Part shown: one piece after another, positions 34,846 to 44,265 of the stretch | Layout of the letters: every line of letters starts with the position of its first letter | How positions within the stretch are numbered: the first letter of the stretch is position 1 | NCBI GenBank assembly: GCA_002256435.1 | Contig: NKJC01000002.1 | Coordinates: 663,996 to 727,995, forward strand | Direction of reading: 5' to 3' | DNA: 64,000 nt | DNA from: Chitinophagaceae bacterium BSSC1 | GTDB lineage: Bacteria > Bacteroidota > Bacteroidia > Chitinophagales > Chitinophagaceae | Translations under genes and position numbers: made by a program | Notes under the pieces: generated by a model | Told to the model about the DNA's origin: nothing | What the model saw: only the letters and a program-made list of their open reading frames with translations | The model's database searches: none

Positions 34846-35502
34846 ATGAAGAAACTGCTACCCTTTTTCACCTTATTGCTGCTTACCCTGCTTGTCGCAC
34901 ACGTTCAGGCACAGGAAACTACGGAAGGCAATCCCTATAGGGACTCCGTGGTTCAATTCAATGGGGTTGTCATGACTGCAGACAGTTTGAGGGGTATTGC
35001 ATCGGCCAGTATTATTGTTGAGGGCAAAGGAAGGGGTACCATTACCAGCCCAGACGGGGTATTCTCAATTGCTGTTTTAAAGGGAGATAAAATCACTTTT
35101 TCTTGCATTGGTTTTAAAAATTACACCATCAGCATACCCAAAAATTTAAACGGCAACCAATATACCTGGATTCAATTATTGGTGACCGATACCGTTTATT
35201 TACCTGCTACCATTTTAAAACCCAGACCTACTAGGGAACAATTTGAGAGGGATTTTGTGAACAATCGAATTCCGGATGACGCTTATGAAATAGCTAGGAA
35301 AAACGTAGACGAATCACAAAGAAGAGTATTGTTATCTAGCCTGCCGGCCGATGGTAGAGAGGCCATCAACTATCAGATGCGTCAACAGGCTAATAAATAC
35401 TATTACAATGGTCAGGTTCCCCCAATGAATATCTTGAACCCTGCTGCTTGGGCAGACTTTATCAAGGCTTGGAAAAGGGGTGATTTCAAGAGTAAGAAAT
35501 AG
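34846..35502 (+). CDS. Secreted protein with carboxypeptidase-regulatory-like domain
   Basis: The 218-residue product has a signal peptide (MKKLLPFFTLLLLTLLVAHV, then QAQ). Residues 38-110 form a carboxypeptidase-D regulatory-like beta domain: FNGVVMTADSLRGIASASII, RGTITSPDGVFSIAV and ITFSCIGFKNYTISI. This domain is also the N-terminal module of SusC-like TonB receptors, but no barrel follows here. The C-terminal 90 residues are charged and of unknown function. It lies 29 bases upstream of hbd and may be cotranscribed with it. Confidence 0.8.
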   Translation: MKKLLPFFTLLLLTLLVAHVQAQETTEGNPYRDSVVQFNGVVMTADSLRGIASASIIVEGKGRGTITSPDGVFSIAVLKGDKITFSCIGFKNYTISIPKNLNGNQYTWIQLLVTDTVYLPATILKPRPTREQFERDFVNNRIPDDAYEIARKNVDESQRRVLLSSLPADGREAINYQMRQQANKYYYNGQVPPMNILNPAAWADFIKAWKRGDFKSKK

Positions 35503-35531
35503 CTTTAACTTAGCGTTTACAATCAATTTTT

Positions 35532-36428
35532 ATGGAGCAACAGCAGATAAGCGTCATTGGCGCTGGAACCATGGGTAATGGCATTGCGCACGTATTTGCA
35601 CAACAAGGATTTAAAGTATCATTAGTAGATGTAAATAGGGCTCAGTTAGAAAAAGCCATACAGACCATCGGCAAAAATTTGGACCGTCAAATAGCCAAAT
35701 CTGCCATAACAGAAGCAGACAAGGCAGCTACTTTAGCCAATTTAACCATCCACGAAACCATTGAAACGGGTGTAGCCCATGCTCATTTGGTTGTTGAGGC
35801 GGCAACGGAAAATGAAGCCCTTAAATTGAAAATTTTCCAACAATTAGATGCCCATGCTCCAACGGGCTGTATTCTAGCAAGTAATACTTCTTCCATCTCC
35901 ATCACTAAAATTGCTGCAGCAACCAACAGACCCAATCTGGTGATTGGCATGCACTTTATGAACCCGGTACCAGTGATGAAATTGGTAGAAATCATCAATG
36001 GCTATGCCACTGATGCTGCAGTAACAGATCAAATTGTAGCATTGAGTAAATCCTTGGGGAAAGTACCCTGTGTGGTAAATGATTTTCCAGGATTTATTGC
36101 TAATAAGATTTTGATGCCCATGATCAATGAAGCCATCTATTCTTTGTATGAGGGTATTGCAGGCGTGGAATCTATTGATACCATTATGAAACTAGGCATG
36201 GCGCATCCCATGGGGCCCTTACAATTAGCCGATTTTATTGGGCTGGATGTTTGTTTGAGTATTTTAAATACCCTCTACCATGGTTATGGAAACCCCAAAT
36301 ACGCACCCTGCCCATTACTAGTGAATATGGTGGCTGCCGGTAAACTGGGCGTTAAAAGCGGAGAAGGATTTTACCAACATATTGCTGGCAGCAAAGAATT
36401 GAATGTTAGCCCAAGATTCAAACAATAA
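35532..36428 (+). CDS. hbd: 3-hydroxybutyryl-CoA dehydrogenase
   Basis: This 298-residue enzyme interconverts 3-hydroxyacyl-CoA and acetoacetyl-CoA with NAD(P). The Rossmann motif is ISVIGAGTMGNGIAHVFAQQ, followed by NTSSISITKIA and RPNLVIGMHFMNPVPVMKLV, which carries the catalytic His of the family. The C-terminal domain keeps GFIANKILMPMINEA and KLGMAHPMGPLQLADFIGLD. It lies two bases upstream of the DUF218 gene. Butyrate or polyhydroxybutyrate context genes are not in this window. Confidence 0.94.
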   Translation: MEQQQISVIGAGTMGNGIAHVFAQQGFKVSLVDVNRAQLEKAIQTIGKNLDRQIAKSAITEADKAATLANLTIHETIETGVAHAHLVVEAATENEALKLKIFQQLDAHAPTGCILASNTSSISITKIAAATNRPNLVIGMHFMNPVPVMKLVEIINGYATDAAVTDQIVALSKSLGKVPCVVNDFPGFIANKILMPMINEAIYSLYEGIAGVESIDTIMKLGMAHPMGPLQLADFIGLDVCLSILNTLYHGYGNPKYAPCPLLVNMVAAGKLGVKSGEGFYQHIAGSKELNVSPRFKQ

Positions 36429-36430
36429 CC

Positions 36431-37183
36431 ATGTTTCTATTATCCAAAATTTTCTTTTTGATTCTAGCACCTTTTGTCTGGTTATTGATCTTACTGGCCT
36501 GGTATTTTATTGCCAAAAAACCTAGCAGCAAAAGAAGGATCAAAATTGCGGCTATTGGCATTGCACTAGTTTTTAGCAACCCGTTTATCTATCACAATTT
36601 TGTTTTGTGGTATCAAGCAAAACCGGTTGAACTAACTAAGCAACAACAATTTCAGGTAGGGATTTTATTGGGAGGATTTTCAACTTATGACAAACATAAT
36701 AAAGGCTTTTTTAGTGCATCATCAGACAGATTTATTGAATCAGTTCAATTATACCATCAAGGAATCATCAAAAAGATTTTAGTTACTGGAGGAAATGCAA
36801 GTTTTCAAAATCAACCACCAGAAACATTCTTTATTAACCAAGAACTAATTAAAAATGGAATTCCAGCAACTGATATCATATTAGAAAGCAAATCAAAAAA
36901 CACCTACGAGAATGCCATTTTCTCTAAAAAAATGTTGGATAGTCTTCAATTAAAAGGGCCTCATGTTTTAATTACTTCTGCCTTTCATATGCCAAGGGCC
37001 ATCCGCCTCTATCAAAGGGCTGGAATGTTGGTACAACCCTACCCTTGCAACTATTTTGAAGTAGATGATAATAGGAGAATTTTGGAAGATCTATTTCCAG
37101 ATATTACTTTACTTGAAAACTGGAAATACACCATCAAAGAAATAGTGGGCACATTTATCTATCAAATGGCAGGAAAAGCATAA
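36431..37183 (+). CDS. YdcF/SanA-family (DUF218) membrane protein
   Basis: The 250-residue protein has two N-terminal hydrophobic segments (about 5-28 and 38-60), then the DUF218 alpha/beta domain: FQVGILLGGFSTYD, RFIESVQLYHQGIIKKILVTGG, NTYENAIFSKKML and VLITSAFHMPRAIRLYQRAG. Homologues such as SanA and ElyC affect envelope integrity and peptidoglycan or undecaprenyl metabolism. The stop codon abuts the stop of the convergent yigZ without an intervening base. Confidence 0.88.
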   Translation: MFLLSKIFFLILAPFVWLLILLAWYFIAKKPSSKRRIKIAAIGIALVFSNPFIYHNFVLWYQAKPVELTKQQQFQVGILLGGFSTYDKHNKGFFSASSDRFIESVQLYHQGIIKKILVTGGNASFQNQPPETFFINQELIKNGIPATDIILESKSKNTYENAIFSKKMLDSLQLKGPHVLITSAFHMPRAIRLYQRAGMLVQPYPCNYFEVDDNRRILEDLFPDITLLENWKYTIKEIVGTFIYQMAGKA

Positions 37184-37786
37184 TTAGACAATAGGTTTCA
37201 CGTCTACATGGTGCAGGTCATTGAGCTTGAACAACACTTCATCCAATCTGGCTTTGGGAATGCCAACACGCAACAAACAGAACAATTGTTGCTCCTGACC
37301 CAGTACGGTACAACCAAATTGTTTGCAAATGGTCATCACTTCATTTAAATGCGTGTAATTGCACTGTAATTCATAATTAATTTCAATGGCTTTCTCAACA
37401 ATGGGCACTAATTGCAAAGCCATGACAGTAGCTGTTTTATAGGCATTGATGAGTCCAGGCACGCCTAATAAAGTGCCACCAAAATAACGCACCACAATTA
37501 CGGCTGTATTGGTGAGTTGCTTACTATCAATTTGACCAAGTATGGGTCTTCCGGCAGAACCACTGGGTTCTCCATCATCACTGACCCTAAAATTATTCCC
37601 ATCTAATCCCAGTCTATAGGCAAAACAATGGTGTACAGCTTTGGGATGCTCTTTCTTGAGTAGTTGCAAACAAGACTTAAAATCATCCGCGTTTTGAATG
37701 GGATAAGCATAAGCAAAAAACTTACTTCCCCGGTCTTTAAACTCGGCAAATGCAGTTTTTTCTATGGTCTGATAAACGTCTGCCAT
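37184..37786 (-). CDS. yigZ: YigZ/IMPACT-family protein
   Basis: The ATG at 37786 gives 200 residues (MADVYQTIEKTAFAEFKDRG); the longer frame overlaps the transporter gene. The UPF0029/IMPACT domain (1-115) has SKFFAYAYPI, HHCFAYRLG, DDGEPSGSAGRPIL and VVRYFGGTLLGVPGLI, all signature segments. A C-terminal ferredoxin-like domain completes it. The molecular role is poorly defined (relatives bind translation factors). It follows the EamA transporter by two bases. Confidence 0.93.
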   Translation of the reverse strand: MADVYQTIEKTAFAEFKDRGSKFFAYAYPIQNADDFKSCLQLLKKEHPKAVHHCFAYRLGLDGNNFRVSDDGEPSGSAGRPILGQIDSKQLTNTAVIVVRYFGGTLLGVPGLINAYKTATVMALQLVPIVEKAIEINYELQCNYTHLNEVMTICKQFGCTVLGQEQQLFCLLRVGIPKARLDEVLFKLNDLHHVDVKPIV

Positions 37787-37788
37787 CT

Positions 37789-38679
37789 TCAAGATTTGTT
37801 TCCGAATGCTATGAGATAAATAGCTAAAAGTGACAAAGCCACACCCAACCAATTAATCTTACTCAACCGTTCTTTAAAAAGTAGCCAAGCTACAACAGAA
37901 CTAAATAAGACAATACCCATATTGTTCACAGGGAAACTGGCACTACTTTCCCAGGGACTATTTTTTAAAAATCTGACCAAACACCAAATAGAAAAATAAT
38001 TTGGAACCCCAATCAAAACCCCTGCTATCAAGTGTTTCCACGCAAATTGTAATTGCTTGGTAGCATATTGAAACAACAGGATACAAGTTCCAATGGTTGC
38101 TGCAGAGAAAAATCCTGAGATCAAATAAGCATTGTAATTTTCATCTGTCACATAGGTTTGTTGCACATGATTAATCAGTGCATCTAATAAACCACTTCCA
38201 AAAAACAAGATCACTGGTAAAAAATAAGCCCATTTTTGAACCGATTTTCCAACTTCATTTCCATCTTTTTTTTCAGGATAACAAGTTAAGGCCACAGCTA
38301 CTAACGCCAGGATTACACCAACCAATTTCCATCCTGTAACGCTTTCTTGGTATAGGTATACAGACAAAACAACGGGAATAATCAAGGACAGTTTATTGGC
38401 CACAGAAGCAACAGCTACACTAATTTTCTGGGCTGTCATCCCAATCACGTTGAAAATAGAGATAAACATCAAGCCCATTAAACAAGCCCATTTGAACCAA
38501 GGGGTTTGGATGGTATTTCCATTAATTGGAAATGCGCCATTGACAATAGAACCTGTAATAACACAAGTGATATAATTAAAAACTATGGCTTGGAAAATGG
38601 AAACACCATGCCGCTCGCAATACTTAAAAGAGAGTGTTAGATAACTGGTTAAAACAATGCTTCCTATTAAATAAATCAT
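37789..38679 (-). CDS. EamA-like (DMT superfamily) transporter
   Basis: The 296-residue protein has about ten transmembrane helices in two five-helix halves. The first half contains SVAVASVANKLSLIIPVVLS, and the C-terminal half ends AWLLFKERLSKINWLGVALS, the typical EamA closing motif. The substrate is unknown. It lies between ribD (8-base gap) and yigZ (2-base gap), so the three form one minus-strand operon. Confidence 0.9.
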   Translation of the reverse strand: MIYLIGSIVLTSYLTLSFKYCERHGVSIFQAIVFNYITCVITGSIVNGAFPINGNTIQTPWFKWACLMGLMFISIFNVIGMTAQKISVAVASVANKLSLIIPVVLSVYLYQESVTGWKLVGVILALVAVALTCYPEKKDGNEVGKSVQKWAYFLPVILFFGSGLLDALINHVQQTYVTDENYNAYLISGFFSAATIGTCILLFQYATKQLQFAWKHLIAGVLIGVPNYFSIWCLVRFLKNSPWESSASFPVNNMGIVLFSSVVAWLLFKERLSKINWLGVALSLLAIYLIAFGNKS

Positions 38680-38687
38680 GACCTATT

Positions 38688-39740
38688 TTAAACTTGAACA
38701 CTTGGATGAAAATAATGGATACTATCTGTTTGTATTTGCTCCGAATGAAAATGCACTGCTTGTTTCAACAAAGGCGCATCCAATCCTGCATCAATGCTTA
38801 ATTGTTCGTTACTAATCACCCTTGCTTCATCCCAAAGGGCTTTGTCAATAAACGCTTGTAATAAAGCAGCACCACCTTCTACAATTAAGCTTTGAATACC
38901 CATATGATAAGAAGCAGTCAATATTTGTTCAATAGTATCTTTTTGAGGATCCAAAAGAACATGCTCAAGATTGGGTGCAGTATTATTTTTTACTTGATTC
39001 CAGACAATGGTTCTTTGACTGCCATCCAACAAATGCAAGTTTGATGGCAAACTTAAATCTCTATCAATCAACATGCGTACGGGAGCTTTTCCCTTCCAAA
39101 ATCGGTTATCAAGTCTTGGATTGTCTTTTAAAGCAGTATTAAAACCCACCAGAATAGATGCTTCCTCACTACGCCATCGATGCACCAAACGATTGGTTAA
39201 TTCATTGGAGATCAATAAGCGCTCCTGACCAATACCCGCTATTTTACCATTGGCCGTTTGGGCCCACTTTAAAATGATAAATGGTCTTTTCTTTTGGTGA
39301 AAGCAGATAAACCGTTTGTTCAAAGCCAATGCCTCCTGTTCTAAAACACCCAGTACTACTTCTACGCCAGCTTGTTTCAAGGCTTCTATGCCAGTACCAG
39401 CCACTTTAGGAAAAGGATCCTGACAGGCAATAACCACTTTGGGAATACCATATTTGACAATCAACATGCTACAGGGTGGTGTTTTCCCAAAATGTGAACA
39501 GGGTTCTAAAGACACATACAAAGTAGACTGGCTAATGAATGGTTGATCCTCTTGCTTAACTGAATTGAGACAATTCACTTCTGCATGGGCTTGCCCAAAT
39601 ACCTGGTGATAGCCTTCTCCTATAACCCTGTTTTCATACACCAATACAGCACCAACCATGGGGTTGGGCGCCACAGAACCAGCGCCTAAAAGGGCCAGGT
39701 CTAAACAACGCTGCATATATGTTTCGTGTAAATTCATCAT
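38688..39740 (-). CDS. ribD: Bifunctional riboflavin biosynthesis deaminase/reductase RibD
   Basis: RibD performs the second and third steps of riboflavin synthesis. The double ATG at 39740/39737 gives about 350 residues. The deaminase domain (1-145) has GAGSVAPNPMVGAVLV, HAEVN and PCSHFGKTPPCS, the zinc-binding motifs. The reductase domain (about 150-350) has FIILKWAQTANGKIAG, SILVGFNTALKDNPRLDNR and SLIVEGGAALLQAFI. A minus-strand TATTTTTG at 39751-39758 is a good -7 box. Confidence 0.95.
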   Translation of the reverse strand: MMNLHETYMQRCLDLALLGAGSVAPNPMVGAVLVYENRVIGEGYHQVFGQAHAEVNCLNSVKQEDQPFISQSTLYVSLEPCSHFGKTPPCSMLIVKYGIPKVVIACQDPFPKVAGTGIEALKQAGVEVVLGVLEQEALALNKRFICFHQKKRPFIILKWAQTANGKIAGIGQERLLISNELTNRLVHRWRSEEASILVGFNTALKDNPRLDNRFWKGKAPVRMLIDRDLSLPSNLHLLDGSQRTIVWNQVKNNTAPNLEHVLLDPQKDTIEQILTASYHMGIQSLIVEGGAALLQAFIDKALWDEARVISNEQLSIDAGLDAPLLKQAVHFHSEQIQTDSIHYFHPSVQV

Positions 39741-39750
39741 CGGGAACCTG

Positions 39751-39778
39751 CAAAAATAACCAAATGGTGCTAACATTG
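39751..39778. promoter_or_regulatory. Closely packed divergent promoters of ribD and prmC
   Basis: Minus strand: TATTTTTG (complement of 39751-39758), 10 bases before the ribD start at 39740. Plus strand: TAACATTG (39771-39778), four bases before the prmC ATG. The two start codons are only 42 bases apart, so each promoter's upstream element must fall in the other gene's start region. Confidence 0.5.
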
Positions 39779-39782
39779 CAGC

Positions 39783-40640
39783 ATGAGCATTGAATTAGCC
39801 TATCGCCAACTGGCCAATAACCTACAAAGCCTCTATGACCAACGAGAAGCCAATGCTATTGCCAATCTGGTGATGGAGAAAATTACTGGTCTCAATAGAG
39901 TAGATAGATTAATGGTGCACCAACGCAGTCTTATGGAACAAGAAGCGCATCAATTAGAACAATATAGCCAATCATTAATGGCAGGCCAACCCGTTCAATA
40001 TGTATTGGAAGAAGCATGGTTTGCCCATTTGGCTTTTTATGTAAATCCATCTGTTTTAATCCCAAGACCAGAAACAGAAGAATTGGTTGAATGGATAAGG
40101 GTAGAAAATGGCAATATCATGGGTTTGCGGGTACTTGACATTGGAACAGGATCTGGTTGCATTCCCATTGCCCTAAAAAAACAAATGCCAGGCGCTTCCA
40201 TTATCTCAATTGACAAAAGCAAAGAAGCACTTGAAGTGGCCGCCAAAAATGCTTTAACATTAACTGCAGTCATAGAGTTGAAAGCCATTGATTTTTTGGA
40301 CCAGGATCAATGGGAGCAATTAGGAGAAATAGACTTGATAGTGAGTAATCCTCCCTATATTATGGAATCTGAAAAAAAGAGCATGGAGTCACATGTATTG
40401 GACCACGAACCACCAATGGCATTGTTTGTCAGCGATGAAGACCCCTTATTGTTTTATAGAAATATTGCCCAATTTGGTCAAACCCATTTGAGCACCAATG
40501 GAACGGTTTACTTAGAAATTAATCAAGCGCTAGGAAAAGAAGTTTGTGACTTATTTGAAAGCATGGGTTATTACACAGAACTCAAACAAGACTTGCAGGG
40601 AAAAGATAGGATGGTGAAAGCCCAATTATTAGATAACTAA
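39783..40640 (+). CDS. prmC: Release factor glutamine methyltransferase PrmC
   Basis: PrmC (HemK) methylates the glutamine of the GGQ motif in release factors. The 285-residue protein has the N-terminal helical domain (1-75), RPETEELVEW, the SAM-binding motif VLDIGTGSGCIPIALKKQ and the catalytic NPPY in IVSNPPYI. All match the family, at normal length. Its promoter overlaps that of ribD. Confidence 0.95.
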   Translation: MSIELAYRQLANNLQSLYDQREANAIANLVMEKITGLNRVDRLMVHQRSLMEQEAHQLEQYSQSLMAGQPVQYVLEEAWFAHLAFYVNPSVLIPRPETEELVEWIRVENGNIMGLRVLDIGTGSGCIPIALKKQMPGASIISIDKSKEALEVAAKNALTLTAVIELKAIDFLDQDQWEQLGEIDLIVSNPPYIMESEKKSMESHVLDHEPPMALFVSDEDPLLFYRNIAQFGQTHLSTNGTVYLEINQALGKEVCDLFESMGYYTELKQDLQGKDRMVKAQLLDN

Positions 40641-40654
40641 TACAATATTGAAAT

Positions 40655-41059
40655 CTATTTAATCCCGTTATTGTCAACCGCCATTACAGGAGTTGCACCA
40701 AGTCTTTTAATCACTTGCATGATTTTGATAGAAGTACCCAAATGAGAAGTGCTATCACCATTGATGACCACAGAAGGCTTCTCCGTTTCTTTTGCCAAGA
40801 ACAATTTTAATTCAGGTTCTAAAGCGTCAAATTCAATTTTTTTAGACCCCAAAAAGATTTGCTGGTCCTTGTCTACGGTAATCACAACGGTTTGTTTGGC
40901 CTTGGTATCGGCCTTGGCCTTTGGATTAGAAACCTTGATCACATTGGGATTGGCCAGGGTAGAAACAATTAGAAAGAACAATAGCAAGATGAACAAAATA
41001 TCGTTCAAAGCACCTGTATGTACTTCTGGATGAGTTCTAAGACGTTTACGAATATTCAT
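40655..41059 (-). CDS. exbD: ExbD/TolR-family biopolymer transport protein
   Basis: The 134-residue protein has one N-terminal transmembrane helix (about 18-38; LNDILFILLLFFLIVSTLA) with the conserved Asp at its start, then a periplasmic domain (VITVDKDQQIFLGSKKIEFD ... VVINGDSTSHLGTSIKIMQV). It pairs with the ExbB-like protein encoded 16 bases upstream to form a proton-driven motor for TonB or Tol functions. No tonB is adjacent. Confidence 0.92.
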   Translation of the reverse strand: MNIRKRLRTHPEVHTGALNDILFILLLFFLIVSTLANPNVIKVSNPKAKADTKAKQTVVITVDKDQQIFLGSKKIEFDALEPELKLFLAKETEKPSVVINGDSTSHLGTSIKIMQVIKRLGATPVMAVDNNGIK

Positions 41060-41075
41060 TTTCTGTTGGTTTCCC

Positions 41076-41756
41076 CTAGTGGGTTGGCTCTTGAAGAATG
41101 TCTATAAATTCGGCACTAGCCATTTCCATTTTATTAGCCGTTTTGTCAATTTGAGTACTCAAGAAATTATGACCTACATAAGCAATCAAACCAATGATTA
41201 AACCTGTTGCAGAAGTAATCATCTTGGTATAAATGCCTCCGGCGATGGTATTCAAGGTATACTCCCCAGTAGAGGCAATACCATAGAACAATTGCACCAT
41301 CCCAATAATGGTTCCCAAAAATCCAAACATGGGTGCAATTCCTGCAATCAAAGAAAGAATAGATAGGTTTCTTTCCATTTGATACATTTCTAATTTGCCC
41401 ACATTCTCCATGCTTTTTTCAATAGCATCAATGGGCTTACCAATTCTTTGCACCCCTTTATCAATCATTCTGGCCACGGGGTTATTGGTATTCTTGGTCA
41501 AACTCCTTGCTGCGCTGATATTACCAGTAACAATATTGTCCCTAATAATGCGCATGAAATTCTCATCAATTCTTGATGCTTTGCGAATGGCAATCAAGCG
41601 TTCCGCAAATACAAAAATGGCAGCTGCCAATAACAAATACAAAGGATACATGATCAAACCGCCTTTTTCCAAAAGCGACCACATAGAAATCTTTTCCGGA
41701 GCGGCAACAACTGCTGCGGCTTTTTGCAAACTGTCTATTTGTAAGAGATGGTACAT
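41076..41756 (-). CDS. exbB: MotA/TolQ/ExbB proton channel protein
   Basis: The 226-residue protein has three transmembrane helices (about 30-52, 133-155 and 175-197). The channel region contains LSLIAGIAPMFGFLGTIIGM and TIAGGIYTKMITSATGLIIG, the ExbB/TolQ signature. It is cotranscribed with exbD and supplies proton-motive energy to TonB-type proteins at the inner membrane. Confidence 0.93.
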   Translation of the reverse strand: MYHLLQIDSLQKAAAVVAAPEKISMWSLLEKGGLIMYPLYLLLAAAIFVFAERLIAIRKASRIDENFMRIIRDNIVTGNISAARSLTKNTNNPVARMIDKGVQRIGKPIDAIEKSMENVGKLEMYQMERNLSILSLIAGIAPMFGFLGTIIGMVQLFYGIASTGEYTLNTIAGGIYTKMITSATGLIIGLIAYVGHNFLSTQIDKTANKMEMASAEFIDILQEPTH

Positions 41757-41870
41757 CCCGATTGATTTAAGGTGAATCTAAAATTAACCTGAATTACAAA
41801 AGAACAACCCTGCTGTGAATAAAAAGGTTTTGTGCCCCTTTTTTAGGAAAGCTTTTGCACATCACAAAAA

Positions 41871-41903
41871 TGCACCATACGGCAGATCCTGCTATATGGT
41901 GCA
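41871..41903 (-). terminator. Intrinsic terminator after the SPFH gene
   Basis: TGCACCATA (41871-41879) and TATGGTGCA (41895-41903) pair, with an inner stem GCAG-ATC-CTGC (41882-41892). The minus strand continues with TTTTTGTG. It lies 23 bases past the stop at 41927. Confidence 0.85.
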
Positions 41904-41926
41904 CCCTATAAGACCTATTTGGTCAG

Positions 41927-42859
41927 TTATTTATCTTTATCATTGTTCATTTTCACCATCCCCATAATTTGGCGCATGGTACTTTGCATGCCTTCCGGAC
42001 TTCCATCTAAAAAGAGCATATTGCCCTTACCTAGTTCAGCAAAATTCTTAATGGCTTCAGTCCACATACTAAATAAGATCACATTAGTGTCTAGGTTGGC
42101 TTGCTTCATTTGTTCAGCAGCCTGGGTCATACCCTTGGCCACTTCTTCCCGGAACAACGCCACACCCTGACCACGTAAACGAGCTGCTTCTCTTTCCGCC
42201 GTTGCAGCAATTTTAATAGCATTACCTTCTGCTTCAGCCGCTTTGGTTTTTGTTATCAAAAGGGCTTGACCTTCATTTTCAGCAGCCGCTTTTAAATTAT
42301 TTGAAGCAACCACCCTACTCATGCTTTCCATGATGGCTTGGTCAAAAGTGATATCATTGATTTGTAGATCCTGCAAATGATAGCCCCAGCTTTCTAAGGA
42401 TTGGTCAATTTGTTCTTTTACAAATTCCACAATTTCTTTACGCTGTAATAAAATTTCAGCCTGCTTTTTGGTTGCTACAAAACCACGAATGCTTCCTTCA
42501 ACGGTTCTGATCAATGCCTGCATCAGGTCTTTGTCACTGATAAATTTAAAAGCAACATTTTTAATGGTTTCTTCATCCTGGTTAATCACAGAATAGAGTA
42601 ACATGCTTTTAAAATACACATTAGCCTGATCCAGAGTAACTGCTTGGAATTCCAATTCCACAGAACGGTTCTGAATACTCACCGTTTTAAACACTTGTTC
42701 TAAAACAGGAACTTTAAAGTTTAATCCTGGGCGTAAAATGCGCCTATATTTTCCAAATAAGGTAATCACGGCAATGGTACCCTGATTCACAGTGACCAAT
42801 CCAGTGAAAACAATTATGGCCAAAACCAAGACCCACCAAAAATCCAAAAGGATATTCAT
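41927..42859 (-). CDS. SPFH/stomatin-like (band 7) membrane protein
   Basis: The ATG at 42859 gives 310 residues. One N-terminal membrane segment (about 5-25) precedes the SPFH domain: VNQGTIAVITLFGKYRRILR, GLNFKVPVLEQVF and VYFKSMLLYSVIN. Residues about 165-260 are Ala/Glu-rich and probably coiled coil (ITKTKAAEAEGNAIKIAATA). It resembles QmcA/slipin proteins that organise membrane microdomains and control proteases. No NfeD-like partner lies next to it. Confidence 0.9.
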   Translation of the reverse strand: MNILLDFWWVLVLAIIVFTGLVTVNQGTIAVITLFGKYRRILRPGLNFKVPVLEQVFKTVSIQNRSVELEFQAVTLDQANVYFKSMLLYSVINQDEETIKNVAFKFISDKDLMQALIRTVEGSIRGFVATKKQAEILLQRKEIVEFVKEQIDQSLESWGYHLQDLQINDITFDQAIMESMSRVVASNNLKAAAENEGQALLITKTKAAEAEGNAIKIAATAEREAARLRGQGVALFREEVAKGMTQAAEQMKQANLDTNVILFSMWTEAIKNFAELGKGNMLFLDGSPEGMQSTMRQIMGMVKMNNDKDK

Positions 42860-42918
42860 ATAAGTAATTTTTAGAAAGTTACACAAATAAAAGATTAGTA
42901 GTAGCATTCTTTTAAATA

Positions 42919-44172
42919 TTACAAATCAGCAGTTTTTACCAATTGCCCTACTAGCGCAACCAACATTTCAACAGATTTTTCCATGTCTTTCACACATACC
43001 CATTCCTGTTTGCTATGAATGGCTTGCATGCCTGTAAACAAATTGGGACAAGGCAAACCCATAAAGCTCAAACGGCTACCATCGGTTCCACCCCTTACGG
43101 GTTCTTTGATTAAAGGAATACCCACTTGCTCATAGGCATTGATGGCATACTGCAAAATGTATGGATGCTGATCCAATATTTCCTTCATATTACGATACTG
43201 TTCCACTACTTCAAATTCCATGCTGGCACCAGGGTATTGGGCAACAATATTTTCTGCTAAGGCTTTTAATTTGTTTTCATGCACCAGCAATTGCGGCGTA
43301 TCAAAATCACGAATTAAAAATTCCAAACTGGCTTTTTCAGCAAGGCCATTCATGCCATGCAAATGCACAAAACCCTGTTTGCCAGCAGTTGCTTCCGGAC
43401 ACCATTCATGGACAGGCAGTGCTTGCGCGATGGCTCCTGCTATGCGCAGAGCATTGACCATCTTTCCCTTTGCATAACCAGGATGCGCAATGACACCATG
43501 AATGGTAATAGTTACCGCATCGGCACTAAAAGTCTCGTCTTCTAAGGTGCCCAATTCTCCCCCATCAAGCGTAAAAGCAAAGTCAGCACCCAATTTTTCC
43601 AAGTCTAGCTTGGCCGTTCCCGCTCCTACTTCTTCATCCGGTGTAAATAAAATTTTAATAGTTCCATGTTTTACTTCAGGATGCGTAACCAAGTAATGCG
43701 CCATGTCCATGATAATGGCAACACCGGCTTTATCATCTGCCCCCAACAAGGTTAAACCACTGGCAGTGATAATATCAGAACCTATATGCTCCTTTAAATA
43801 TGGATATCTATCCGTAGTTAATACCTGTGTTGGATCATCTGGCAATACAATGGGAGCACCTTGGTAGTCCTTGTGCAAAATGGGTTTAACATGGGTACCA
43901 CTACAATCAGGAGCTGTATCAACATGTGCACAAAAACAAACCACCGGCACAACAGTATGCGTATTAGATGGAATGCTTGCATACACATATCCCCATTGAT
44001 CCGTATGAGCATCTGATAAACCCATGGCCAATAACTCAGCAGCTAATAATTGAGATAAGTCTTTTTGTTTTTCCGTACTAGGATGAGCATCAGCATTCGG
44101 ATCACTTTGCGTATCTATTTGAACATAACGCTGAAACCTATTAGAAACGGTATACTGATAGTCAAGAAGCAT
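42919..44172 (-). CDS. pepT: Peptidase T (tripeptide aminopeptidase)
   Basis: PepT removes the N-terminal residue from tripeptides in the cytoplasm. I chose the ATG at 44172 (417 residues) over an upstream TTG. The M20 zinc-binding motifs are CAHVDTAPD near 80, LLGADDKAGVAI near 140, the catalytic glutamates in LFTPDEEVGAGT, TLDGGELG, and RGGTDGSRLSFMGLPCPNLF near the C-terminus. All fit PepT with no missing residues. Confidence 0.95.
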   Translation of the reverse strand: MLLDYQYTVSNRFQRYVQIDTQSDPNADAHPSTEKQKDLSQLLAAELLAMGLSDAHTDQWGYVYASIPSNTHTVVPVVCFCAHVDTAPDCSGTHVKPILHKDYQGAPIVLPDDPTQVLTTDRYPYLKEHIGSDIITASGLTLLGADDKAGVAIIMDMAHYLVTHPEVKHGTIKILFTPDEEVGAGTAKLDLEKLGADFAFTLDGGELGTLEDETFSADAVTITIHGVIAHPGYAKGKMVNALRIAGAIAQALPVHEWCPEATAGKQGFVHLHGMNGLAEKASLEFLIRDFDTPQLLVHENKLKALAENIVAQYPGASMEFEVVEQYRNMKEILDQHPYILQYAINAYEQVGIPLIKEPVRGGTDGSRLSFMGLPCPNLFTGMQAIHSKQEWVCVKDMEKSVEMLVALVGQLVKTADL

Positions 44173-44224
44173 GTGCTGATTTTCTTGCAAGATACCGTTG
44201 GCACTTGATCTAACGCAAAAAAAA

Positions 44225-44244
44225 GCCTCCGAAATTTCGGAGGC
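44225..44244 (-). terminator. Intrinsic terminator after the FKBP gene
   Basis: GCCTCCGAAATTTCGGAGGC is a perfect 20-bp palindrome, followed on the minus strand by eight T. It lies 21 bases past the FKBP stop and upstream of pepT. Confidence 0.93.
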
Positions 44245-44265
44245 CAGAAAAGTATTGTTGAAAAT

